Assembly (NCBI GenBank): GCA_958428365.1
Contig: CAUAFT010000002.1
Location: forward strand, 192,723-256,722
DNA from: an uncultured Lachnospiraceae bacterium
GTDB taxonomy: Bacteria; Bacillota; Clostridia; Lachnospirales; Lachnospiraceae
DNA length: 64,000 nucleotides
Direction of reading: 5' to 3'
Position numbers and translations under genes: made by a program. This document shows, in pieces, positions 17,470 through 24,824 of this stretch (position 1 is its first letter; the number at the start of each line of letters is the position of its first letter). The notes beneath the pieces were generated by a model. That model saw nothing but the letters and a program-made list of their open reading frames with translations, did no database searches and was not told the DNA's origin.

Positions 17470-18345
17470 TTATTTCTGATTTTCTTCCCGATCCCCGGTA
17501 AGCATCAAAAACGCTCCAAGATTTCCCCTCTTTCCATGGCTGGCACGGTGGGAAAATAAAAGGCGATGATTGCAGCAGGTACAGATATTGGCAGTGGCGA
17601 TCCGCTCCTTTTGCACACCCGCCTGCATCAAAACGATCTCATTTGCCCGCCACAGATCCAGAAGATATTTTCCGCTTCCCTTATCCTGCAAAATCTCCGC
17701 CTCATGCCCTGGAAAGGCGGCTCTGAACTCCTCTGCCACATCCTCGCTGACCTCATAACAGTCCTGACAGATGGAGGGACCGATGGCGCAGATCATATCC
17801 TCTGCCTTCGTTCCAAAGGCTTCTCCCATGGCTTTTATCGTGCATTCTCCCATCCTGCCCACGGTGCCCCGCCAGCCCGAATGGGACAGTCCGATGGCGT
17901 GGTTCCTGGTGTCCACAAAATACAGCGGCACACAGTCCGCATAAAAAGTAGACAGTACCAACCCCGGTACGTCCGTGATCAGCCCGTCAATATCGGAATA
18001 TCCACGCTCCTTCGTGATTCCGGCTCCCCCATCCTCCGCCGTCACTCTTCGCACATTTCTGGTGTGGGTCTGGTCAGTGAAAACAAACTGCTCCACCGTA
18101 CTTCCCATGCACTTCGCCACCCTGGAAAAATTCTCCCGAACGTCCTCCTCTCTGTCGCCTCTGGTAAAACTCAGATTCAGCGAAGAAAAGATCCCATCAC
18201 TCACACCGCCCTCCCTTGTGGTAAAACAGTGACGGATCCATGGAATCTCCTCCAACAGCCTGTATTTTAATACCGGGATCTCCCCGTTGTCCTCTAAGAA
18301 TAAGACCTCTTTCTCATCCTTCTTCTTAAAATCTTCTATTTTCAT
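17470..18345 (-). CDS. pgeF: Peptidoglycan editing factor / laccase-domain protein (PgeF, YfiH family)
   Basis: 291-residue member of the multicopper-oxidase-like YfiH family. Members act as purine nucleoside phosphorylases or peptidoglycan editing factors rather than true laccases. The zinc ligands are visible in DCVPLYFVD (Cys), LSHSGWRGTVG (His) and a C-terminal CCNHRLLFSHRASHGKRG. I chose ATG 18345; an in-frame TTG 12 codons earlier overlaps the yraN stop and adds a non-conserved tail. It is the last gene of the cluster, ended by the terminator at 17406-17452. Confidence 0.85.
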   Translation of the reverse strand: MKIEDFKKKDEKEVLFLEDNGEIPVLKYRLLEEIPWIRHCFTTREGGVSDGIFSSLNLSFTRGDREEDVRENFSRVAKCMGSTVEQFVFTDQTHTRNVRRVTAEDGGAGITKERGYSDIDGLITDVPGLVLSTFYADCVPLYFVDTRNHAIGLSHSGWRGTVGRMGECTIKAMGEAFGTKAEDMICAIGPSICQDCYEVSEDVAEEFRAAFPGHEAEILQDKGSGKYLLDLWRANEIVLMQAGVQKERIATANICTCCNHRLLFSHRASHGKRGNLGAFLMLTGDREENQK

Positions 18346-18377
18346 AGGATCACTCTTCTTTCTGCTGCAATCTATCG

Positions 18378-18770
18378 TCAAGGCACATATGCAAAAGCAT
18401 TCTTTGTCAGCCGGATCTCATCGTCTAAGATCGCCGCCACATCAAAACGGCAGTCCACATCCAGCGTCCCGTACTCTTTCATCAGATAATAAGACGCTAC
18501 TTTTGAGATCACCCTCTGCTTTTTGTAATTTACAGCTTCCTCAGGAGCTCCGCCTGCAGCGCTGCTTCGGTACTTTACCTCCACAAACACAAGATATTCT
18601 CCATCTCTTGCGATAATGTCTATCTCTCCGATCCGACAGCGATAATTCATGGCAAGGATCTCATAACCCTGTTTCTTCAAATATTCTGCCGCCTTTTTTT
18701 CATAATATGTCCCCATGGCACGGTGATTTTGCCGTCTCTTCTGTCCCTTCTCTTCTTTTTTGATATTCAT
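18378..18770 (-). CDS. YraN family protein (UPF0102)
   Basis: 130-residue protein of the UPF0102 family, with a restriction-endonuclease-like fold. The PD-(D/E)xK-type core is seen as GEIDIIARDGEYLVFVEVKYR near residues 47-67. The function is unresolved. In Firmicutes it commonly follows rnhB and ylqH, as here. The first ~18 residues are basic and poorly conserved, so a start at the internal ATG (MGTYYEKKAAEYL) is possible. Confidence 0.85.
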   Translation of the reverse strand: MNIKKEEKGQKRRQNHRAMGTYYEKKAAEYLKKQGYEILAMNYRCRIGEIDIIARDGEYLVFVEVKYRSSAAGGAPEEAVNYKKQRVISKVASYYLMKEYGTLDVDCRFDVAAILDDEIRLTKNAFAYVP

Positions 18771-18785
18771 AACCCTCCCTTTATG

Positions 18786-19076
18786 CTATCTGTCGCGATC
18801 CATCTTCGCTTTTAACCTGTCCATCTTATCCACAAAGACCAAAATCTCCGCCACCACCTCATACAGCTCCGGCGGAATCATATCGCCGATCTCCAGCTTG
18901 GAGAGAGTATCCGCCAGTTTACTGTCCTTATAAAAGGGCACATCCTCCTCCTTCGCTTTCTCAATGATTTTCTCCGCAATATGCCCTTTTCCCGTAGCAA
19001 GGATCTTTGGTGCCTCTTCCCCCGGCTCGTAGGCGATGGCTACGGCTGTCTTGACTTTCTCTCTCTCTTTTTCCAT
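18786..19076 (-). CDS. FlhB-like C-terminal domain protein (YlqH family)
   Basis: 96-residue cytoplasmic protein that matches only the C-terminal domain of the type III export switch FlhB/EscU: VAIAYEPGEEAPKILATGKG, AEKIIEKAKEEDVPF, and IPPELYEVVAEIL. The membrane part is absent and the autocleavage motif NPTH is replaced by VKTAV, so it cannot act as a normal export switch. It follows the FliK-like gene by 2 bases. The same pair (ylqG-ylqH) sits next to rnhB-rbgA in B. subtilis. No flagellar gene is in the window. Confidence 0.85.
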   Translation of the reverse strand: MEKEREKVKTAVAIAYEPGEEAPKILATGKGHIAEKIIEKAKEEDVPFYKDSKLADTLSKLEIGDMIPPELYEVVAEILVFVDKMDRLKAKMDRDR

Positions 19077-19078
19077 AT

Positions 19079-20785
19079 CTATGCCCTCACATCAAAGGAA
19101 TACCGGAATACCTTTCCGGTGTTTGGCACGTCCCGTTTCAAAAAATCCTCCACGAAATCCATCTCTTTTCCCTGGTTCTCCACCTGGATCTGACACTGAT
19201 AGCCCTTCTCTTCCAGACGCTTTGCCAGCTCCTCCGCATGTCCTAAGATCAGATCATAGGAAGCGTCATCCTCCATATAAAAGTTGGTCTTAACCGCCAG
19301 ATCCTTCATCTTCACAGAGACATCCGTAGATCCCAGATGATCCATATCCAGATGTAAAAAGGCGCTCAGTTCTCCCTCCGGATCCCTCAGATTCTTCTTA
19401 TTGGTATAGACAAAAAGCTCGCTGTTCACATTCTGCCCGCTCATCTTAAGGGGAAGCTGGACAAAATTATAGATCTGATTGATCTGATTCATGAACTCAA
19501 TATTATTCCGAACCGAGGAGACCGCCTTTTGCAGCCCCCCATGTTCCATCCCGCTCTGTTTTGCAAACAGCTCCAGACGGCTCATCTGCTCCTGTAAACG
19601 GTCGTAGAGCTTCTCCACATTTTCCTTAGAAGCCGCCTCCTGAGGCTCCAAATACCATTGACGTCCCACTGCATCTTTTAAAAGAGCCTTATATTCCTTC
19701 CCGGAAAAAAATCGCTCCAGCGCCTCTCTTTCCGGTAACATGCCATTTTTCAACTGTCCCTGTAATTTCTGTAAAAACTCCTCGCTAGTAAGCCTCGTGT
19801 TCAGCTTCCCGTCTTCATTCAGGATCTGTCCATCCTTCTTAATCCCAAGTCCCTGAAGCTGCTTTTCCAAAGACGCAGCCTCCTCTTTTCCAAGGACGCG
19901 GGCAAGATGATGTTCCTGATTCTGTGCCGTTTCTCTTGCTGCAACTTCCCCCATATTCGAAACCGCCTCTTTTTCTCCCTCCTGTAAGACATTTTCCGCG
20001 CCCTTCATCTGCGTGCCCGCCTGATCCGCCGTTTTCTGGATCACGGTTCCGTCCTCCGTCACATTCACCGTATTTCCGGCGTTTCCTTCCCCGGCGCTTC
20101 CATCCTCTCCCAGCAGGATCTCCAGCATCTGTCCGTTTTTTTCCACCATCTGACCTGAGGTATTCCCCTCCTGCACAAGACTCCGGGGGATCTGATCCAA
20201 CACTCCATCCAGCTCTCCCAAAATCGCAGAGACATCCGCCTTATAATTCGCAAACTGCTGCAAATTCGCCTCCGTCACCGGAAGCCCCAACTTATTCATC
20301 TGCGCCAGCGTGGACGGCTCCGCCTTTGGAAACGCCGCAAGCTGTCTCGCCATCTGACTAAGACTCTGCTTATCGATGGGAAGCTGCTCCTCCATCATGG
20401 ATTTCACCATTTCCAAATGCTCCTCCGTCACCGGAAGCCCCGCCTGCATCAGAGCCTTCATCAACGTCGGATTACTGCTGTTCCCACCCAGATAAGGCTT
20501 AATCGCGATCTGCTCTCCCGTATTGGACTTCACCTCAAAGAACATGGACTGGTTCAGGGCAAGCTCCACCTGTCCCTCCATCCGGGCAGCGATACTCTCC
20601 CCATTTCCCAGCATCAGAAGCACCTGGTTACCGGAGAGTTCCCTGACCGTGCCTTCAAATATGTTGCCTGCGTTCAGGGAGGCAAGGCTTCCCGTTAACT
20701 GTTGGGTTCCGGTTTTGGCGGTTTGCTCCTGGGCGGCAATTGGGATGTTTTGGTCGTATTTTCCGAGTAAGTTTGAAATTTGCAT
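19079..20785 (-). CDS. FliK-like protein, YlqG family
   Basis: 568-residue protein of unknown function. The C-terminal ~130 residues resemble the FliK/hook-length-control domain (FVQLPLKMSGQ, SELFVYTNKK, SAFLHLDMDHLGSTDVSVKM). The N-terminal ~450 residues are Gln/Glu/Leu/Met-rich and low in complexity, with repeated 'LMKALMQAGLPVTEEHLE' / 'LAQMNKLGLPVTEANLQ' helical units near residues 115 and 165. ATG 20785 follows AAAGGAG. The partner is probably YlqH. About 680 non-coding bases full of palindromes separate it from rnhB. Confidence 0.75.
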   Translation of the reverse strand: MQISNLLGKYDQNIPIAAQEQTAKTGTQQLTGSLASLNAGNIFEGTVRELSGNQVLLMLGNGESIAARMEGQVELALNQSMFFEVKSNTGEQIAIKPYLGGNSSNPTLMKALMQAGLPVTEEHLEMVKSMMEEQLPIDKQSLSQMARQLAAFPKAEPSTLAQMNKLGLPVTEANLQQFANYKADVSAILGELDGVLDQIPRSLVQEGNTSGQMVEKNGQMLEILLGEDGSAGEGNAGNTVNVTEDGTVIQKTADQAGTQMKGAENVLQEGEKEAVSNMGEVAARETAQNQEHHLARVLGKEEAASLEKQLQGLGIKKDGQILNEDGKLNTRLTSEEFLQKLQGQLKNGMLPEREALERFFSGKEYKALLKDAVGRQWYLEPQEAASKENVEKLYDRLQEQMSRLELFAKQSGMEHGGLQKAVSSVRNNIEFMNQINQIYNFVQLPLKMSGQNVNSELFVYTNKKNLRDPEGELSAFLHLDMDHLGSTDVSVKMKDLAVKTNFYMEDDASYDLILGHAEELAKRLEEKGYQCQIQVENQGKEMDFVEDFLKRDVPNTGKVFRYSFDVRA

Positions 20786-20824
20786 GAGAACGGCTCCTTT
20801 CAATTTTTGAGGGGGAGGGGAATA

Positions 20825-21000
20825 AAGGTTGAGGTGGGGATTACAGATCAATCAGATGTTCATCCCCTCGGCTGACCATTCCAACGAGCCTCTGAAAGCG
20901 AAAATTGTGTCAGCAGAGGCTTCCACAATTTTTGAGTCTCGTTTCCATAGCCTCGAAGGGATTCTCATCTGATTGATCTGTAATCCCCTTGTTCAACTTT
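20825..21000. repeat. Long palindrome R1
   Basis: A perfect 23-bp inverted repeat (20836-20858 and 20966-20988, GGGGATTACAGATCAATCAG...) is extended inwards by imperfect pairing down to a ~14-base loop near 20915. It is extended outwards by AAAGGTTGAGG / AAGTTGAAC-type pairing. The whole is a ~175-base imperfect hairpin in the ylqG upstream gap. No ORF or transposase. Confidence 0.8.
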
Positions 21001-21026
21001 TTTCGGACCCTCTTGGGGTAGGGGTG

Positions 21027-21119
21027 AGGCTGAGTTCAAGCTTTTGAAGAGTCTGTTATGCCTGACATCACAGCTCAAACTTGGGAATACACAATAAAAA
21101 TGGGGGGAGGACTCAGCCT
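21027..21119. repeat. Medium palindrome R1b
   Basis: Arms AGGCTGAGT (21027-21035) and ACTCAGCCT (21111-21119) enclose weaker internal pairing. It is the middle of three consecutive palindromes in the rnhB-ylqG gap. Confidence 0.5.
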
Positions 21120-21210
21120 TATTAAAAAACGGTAAGTTATCCCGATTCAAAAAATGACACAACCACCACATAGTGACTCAGCCACCTACAGGTGTCCCAA
21201 AAACGTTGAA

Positions 21211-21451
21211 GGACAATTAGCAGGGATGTATTTCTGTTCCGGTGACTTGTTTTGGATATTAGATTTTCTTAATGTCCGGGTCTGTGCACAGCAATTCCCG
21301 AACACGACGTTCGGGAAAGGCTCATTGGAGCCATGGATGGCGACTATGAGCCGGTTGCGTCCGTCCCCGGTTCGGTAAATCGCGGACATTTAGAAAATCT
21401 TATATCCGAAACACGGAACAAGGAACGGAAATACATCCCTGCTAATTGTCC
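21211..21451. repeat. Long palindrome R2 with conserved 38-bp core
   Basis: Outer arms 21211-21240 and 21422-21451 pair at 29 of 30 positions, and the mismatch is G-U compatible. A second stem lies inside (TTTGGATAT-AGATTTTCT-AATGTCCG). An internal 9-bp hairpin (21295-21317, TTCCCGAAC / GTTCGGGAA) follows, and ten bases later the core 21328-21365 (GAGCCATGGATGGCGACTAT...). The core and its spacing recur in R4 at 47952-47989 in the same plus orientation. The element ends 12 bases downstream of the rnhB coding end. Confidence 0.85.
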
Positions 21452-21462
21452 CCACAACCTTT

Positions 21463-22233
21463 TTACACAAAATTTTTTATAAACGTCTCACGATGGATCG
21501 GCGATGGACCATATTTTTTAATCGCCTCAATATGCTTCGCCGCCCCATACCCCTTATGTGACGCAAATCCATACTCCGGCATGATCTTATCGTATTCCTC
21601 CATGAGCCGATCCCTGGTCACCTTCGCTATGATACTGGCAGCTCCAATGGAAATACTCTTTGCATCCCCCTTGATGATGGGCACCTGTGTGATATCCACC
21701 CTGGGGATCGTAACTGCATCGTTTAATAATATATCGGGTGTAACTCCCAGTTTCCTTATAGCCTCCCGCATAGCTTCATAGGTCGCCTGGAGAATATTGA
21801 TCTCATCGATCCTCTGGGGACCCACGATCCCGATACCCACAGCAGTCGCCTTTTCCATGATCTGGTCATAGAGTTCTTCCCTCTTTTTTGCCGAAAGTTT
21901 TTTGGAATCGTTGATGTACAGGATGTCGCAGTCCTTTGGCAGGATGACGGCTCCCGCCACCACAGGACCTGCGAGGGGGCCTCTTCCCGCCTCGTCGATA
22001 CCGCAGATATAGGGATATTCCGCGTATTTTTTTTCATAGTATTTTAGGGACTCGATGCGGGCTTTCTCTGCTTCCAGTTTTTCCAGGCGTTTTTTTGCCT
22101 GTGCAATTGCTGTTTTAACGCCGCTTCTTGTATCCTGGCTGTATTTTTCAATAAAAACAGGCAGCATTCTGTCCTCTGCTGCCTTAAGTTCCGCTTTGAT
22201 TTCACCGATCGTCTTCTGCTTTTCTGCTGTCAA
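21463..22233 (-). CDS. rnhB: Ribonuclease HII
   Basis: Removes ribonucleotides and RNA primers from DNA-RNA hybrids. 256 residues. The catalytic motif GIDEAGRGPLAGP carries Asp80 and Glu81, and the further acidic residues lie in INDSKKLS and the AASIIAKVTRD segment. An N-terminal ~70-residue extension is largely helical and charged, as in other Firmicute RNase HII proteins. Lies between lepB and the FliK-like gene in the conserved rbgA-rnhB-ylqGH order. Confidence 0.94.
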   Translation of the reverse strand: MTAEKQKTIGEIKAELKAAEDRMLPVFIEKYSQDTRSGVKTAIAQAKKRLEKLEAEKARIESLKYYEKKYAEYPYICGIDEAGRGPLAGPVVAGAVILPKDCDILYINDSKKLSAKKREELYDQIMEKATAVGIGIVGPQRIDEINILQATYEAMREAIRKLGVTPDILLNDAVTIPRVDITQVPIIKGDAKSISIGAASIIAKVTRDRLMEEYDKIMPEYGFASHKGYGAAKHIEAIKKYGPSPIHRETFIKNFV

Positions 22234-22242
22234 TGCTTCCTC

Positions 22243-22797
22243 CTACTGGTGCTTGATAAATCCAAAACTGTCGAATGGGTAAATGCGAAGCCATGCTCTG
22301 CCAATGATATCATCTCTGTGGATGACTCCCACGCTGGGATCCCTGCTGTCGGAGCTGTTGTTGCGGTTATCTCCCAGGACAAAGTATTCGTCGTCCCCAA
22401 GAACGATCTCCTCCTTGGCGATTCCCGGATCCTTCATGACCTCTTTCCAGTAGTATTCCACCAGCACCTCTCCGTTGATATAGATATTTCCCTCGTCGTC
22501 TATGCGCACGCTTTCCCCAGGCAGACCAATGATGCGCTTGATATAGTAGGTATCCTCCTCATACTGATAGGGAAAGATGATGATATCAAAACGCTCCGGG
22601 TCGTGAAAACGGTAGGAGATCTTATCCACGATCAGATTATCCCCGTCGCTAAGGGTATTCTCCATGGAAGAGCCGCTGACCTCCGTTCTCTGTCCCACAA
22701 AATGTATGATCAAAAACATCGCCGCTATGACCACGGCAAAGTAGATGACAAAACTCAATATTTCTTTTCCCGTACTTCTTTCTTTTTCGTCTGACAT
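22243..22797 (-). CDS. lepB: Signal peptidase I (first copy)
   Basis: Membrane-anchored serine protease that removes signal peptides. 184 residues with a single N-terminal membrane helix (about 13-33). The catalytic Ser44 lies in SGSSMENTL and the general-base Lys87 in YYIKRIIGLPGE. Box E is GDDEYFVLGDNRNNSSDSRD. One of two paralogues that flank rbgA. Confidence 0.93.
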   Translation of the reverse strand: MSDEKERSTGKEILSFVIYFAVVIAAMFLIIHFVGQRTEVSGSSMENTLSDGDNLIVDKISYRFHDPERFDIIIFPYQYEEDTYYIKRIIGLPGESVRIDDEGNIYINGEVLVEYYWKEVMKDPGIAKEEIVLGDDEYFVLGDNRNNSSDSRDPSVGVIHRDDIIGRAWLRIYPFDSFGFIKHQ

Positions 22798-22830
22798 ATC
22801 CTGTGACCTTTCTGTTTGTCTATGTTTATT

Positions 22831-23682
22831 CTATGCTACTGTCACTGGAAATTCAAGAGTAATTTTCCCTAATTTCCCTCCTCGAAATTCATCCATTAAA
22901 AGAGTGGCCGCCTTGGTGTAATCCAGCTCATTTCCCTTCTGGATACAGTTACGTTTTACGGCGATCTGCCGGATGATATCTGCAGGGGGCTCTTCCTCTT
23001 CCACCCCGTAACGCGCCTGCAGGACTCCGGGATAATGCTCCTTTAAGATCGCGATCAGCTCCAACGCCAGCTCGTCGATATTGAGGATCTCATCTTTGAT
23101 GGCTCCGATCAGCGCCAGTTTTAATCCCACGGTCTGGTCTTCAAATTTTGGCCATAAAATCCCCGGCGTGTCCAGAAGCTCCACGCTTTTATTCAGGCGG
23201 ATCCACTGTTTTCCCTTGGTGACTCCCGGTTTATTTCCGGTCTTTGCACAGGCTCGTCCCGCATAGGTATTGATGAACGTGGACTTTCCCACATTGGGGA
23301 TCCCCACCACCATGGCGCGGACCGGACGATTTTTGATCCCCCGCTTTCTGTCCCGCTCCGTCTTTTCCCGGCACGCCTCGGTGATCACAGAGGAGATTGC
23401 CTTCATGCATCCCTTGTTTCTGGAATCCACCTTCACTGCAAAATAACCCTTTTTCTTAAAAAAATCCATCCAGGCTTCGCTGGCCTTTGGATCCGCCAGA
23501 TCCGACTTATTCAAAAGGATCAGTCGCGCCTTGTTTTTTCCCAGATCGTCGATATCGGGATTCCTGCTGCTCATTGGGATTCTCGCATCCACCAATTCAA
23601 TCACCAGATCGATCAATTTTATATCTTCCTGCATCTGACGTTTTGCCTTTGTCATATGACCAGGATACCACTGAAACTGCAT
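22831..23682 (-). CDS. rbgA: Ribosome biogenesis GTPase RbgA (YlqF)
   Basis: Circularly permuted GTPase required for late 50S assembly. The G4 motif NKSD (about residues 58-61) comes before the G1 P-loop GIPNVGKST (about 127-135) and G3 DTPG, which is the diagnostic permutation. The C-terminal ~100 residues form the ANTAR-like RNA-binding domain. 283 residues, normal. Lies downstream of rplS, as in many Firmicutes. Confidence 0.94.
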   Translation of the reverse strand: MQFQWYPGHMTKAKRQMQEDIKLIDLVIELVDARIPMSSRNPDIDDLGKNKARLILLNKSDLADPKASEAWMDFFKKKGYFAVKVDSRNKGCMKAISSVITEACREKTERDRKRGIKNRPVRAMVVGIPNVGKSTFINTYAGRACAKTGNKPGVTKGKQWIRLNKSVELLDTPGILWPKFEDQTVGLKLALIGAIKDEILNIDELALELIAILKEHYPGVLQARYGVEEEEPPADIIRQIAVKRNCIQKGNELDYTKAATLLMDEFRGGKLGKITLEFPVTVA

Positions 23683-23692
23683 ATTTTTACCT

Positions 23693-24280
23693 CTACTTTA
23701 CGAATCCAAAATTTTTCAAAGGTGATATGATAAACCACGCCTTGCCCACAATGTGCTCTTTTTTTACGTTTCCGATATTGGCGTAACGGCTGTCCTCGCT
23801 GTTGTTCCGATTGTCCCCCAGCACGAAGAACTCATCCTCTCCAACCTCGATCTCCTCCTCCGCCAGCTCCGGATGTTCAATGGCGGAGACGTCCACTGCC
23901 TCCTCAAACAATTCTCCATTGACATAGACCGCCCCGTTTTTGATCTGGACTTTATCCCCCGGCACACCGATGACGCGCTTGATATAGAGATGGGATTTCT
24001 CATTTCCGTTTGGCAGAAAAACCACCACGTCGTTTGCCTTTGGCTGGGTGAGCTTGTAGACAAAACGGTTCACCAGAACTTCGTCTCCCTCCGCTAAGGT
24101 TCCCAGCATAGACTGTCCCACCACGCTCGCCCGGTATCCTACAAAATACATCAGCACCAGTGCGATCAATACTGCAATGGCGATCTCTCCCACCCAGGTA
24201 AAGACCTCCCTTGCCAGGGTGACGTTTACTTTTCTCCTGCGCCTGGAAAAATTCAATCCGCTTCTTCTGCGTAGATTCAT
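23693..24280 (-). CDS. lepB: Signal peptidase I (second copy)
   Basis: 195-residue paralogue with a very basic N-terminus (RRRSGLNFSRRRRKV) before a single membrane helix (about 29-48). The catalytic pair is Ser57 (VVGQSMLGTL) and Lys101 (LYIKRVIGVPGD); box E is GEDEFFVLGDNRNNSEDSR. ATG 24280 lies 8 bases after GGAGG; the ATG two codons earlier is too close. Confidence 0.93.
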   Translation of the reverse strand: MNLRRRSGLNFSRRRRKVNVTLAREVFTWVGEIAIAVLIALVLMYFVGYRASVVGQSMLGTLAEGDEVLVNRFVYKLTQPKANDVVVFLPNGNEKSHLYIKRVIGVPGDKVQIKNGAVYVNGELFEEAVDVSAIEHPELAEEEIEVGEDEFFVLGDNRNNSEDSRYANIGNVKKEHIVGKAWFIISPLKNFGFVK

Positions 24281-24320
24281 AATCATTCCTCCGTAACAAG
24301 AAAGAATCCAAATTTATCAT

Positions 24321-24353
24321 AAAAAAGGGACAATACCTAAGTACTTGTCCCTT
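24321..24353 (-). terminator. Terminator after rplS
   Basis: Stem AAGGGACAA / TTGTCCCTT (24325-24333, 24345-24353). On the minus strand it runs into six T residues. It lies 7 bases past rplS and in front of the second lepB, so it probably attenuates rather than fully separates the downstream genes. Confidence 0.85.
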
Positions 24354-24360
24354 CCTTTGA

Positions 24361-24714
24361 CTATTTTACTAATTCTTTTACTTTTGCTCTCTTACCAACG
24401 CGTCCTCTTAAGTAGTATAATTTCGCTCTTCTTACTTTACCTTTTCTTACTACTTCGATCTTCTCTACGGTTGGGGAGTGAAGCGGCCATGTCTTTTCTA
24501 CGCCGACACCATTTGAGAACTTACGAACTGTAAATGTCTCGCGGTTGCTTCCGCCCTGTCTTTTCAGAACAACACCCTCAAAGACCTGGATTCTCTCACG
24601 ATTTCCCTCTTTGATCTTCGCATGTACTTTTACGGTATCGCCTACGGCAAATTCCGGTACATCTGCTTTTAACTGCTCTGCTTCAATGTTTTTGATGATT
24701 TCATTTGCGTTCAT
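24361..24714 (-). CDS. rplS: 50S ribosomal protein L19
   Basis: 117-residue ribosomal protein with the L19 signatures FAVGDTVKVHAKIKEGNRER, QVFEGVVLKRQGGS and the C-terminal RRAKLYYLRGRVGKRAKVKE. ATG 24714 follows GGAGGAAACAAC; the in-frame upstream codons form the leader RNA rather than protein. Confidence 0.97.
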   Translation of the reverse strand: MNANEIIKNIEAEQLKADVPEFAVGDTVKVHAKIKEGNRERIQVFEGVVLKRQGGSNRETFTVRKFSNGVGVEKTWPLHSPTVEKIEVVRKGKVRRAKLYYLRGRVGKRAKVKELVK

Positions 24715-24783
24715 GTTGTTTCCTCCTATCATTTGGATGTTCTTAATACATTCTGTAACAGAGGACCATCTCTTTCTCACAAC
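24715..24783 (-). promoter_or_regulatory. Probable L19 leader RNA
   Basis: The ~70-nt transcript leader of rplS contains CTCTGTTACAGA, which can form a short hairpin, inside flanking GATG/CATC arms just upstream of the AGGAGG site. Firmicutes are known to carry an autoregulatory L19 leader at this place. The match is from memory of the motif, not from a covariance search. Confidence 0.5.
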
Positions 24784-24789
24784 TCGTTT

Positions 24790-24818
24790 ACATTACCACA
24801 ATTTTACTGGTTTTGCAA
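24790..24818 (-). promoter_or_regulatory. rplS promoter
   Basis: Minus-strand TTGCAA (24818-24813), 17-bp spacer, TAATGT (24795-24790), placed just after the fbp stop codon. Confidence 0.6.
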
Positions 24819-24824
24819 GTATTT

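Noticed and set aside
20825..21451. Insertion sequence in the rnhB-ylqG gap
   Set aside because: The palindromes have terminal inverted repeats, but there is no transposase and no clear target duplication; kept as repeats instead.
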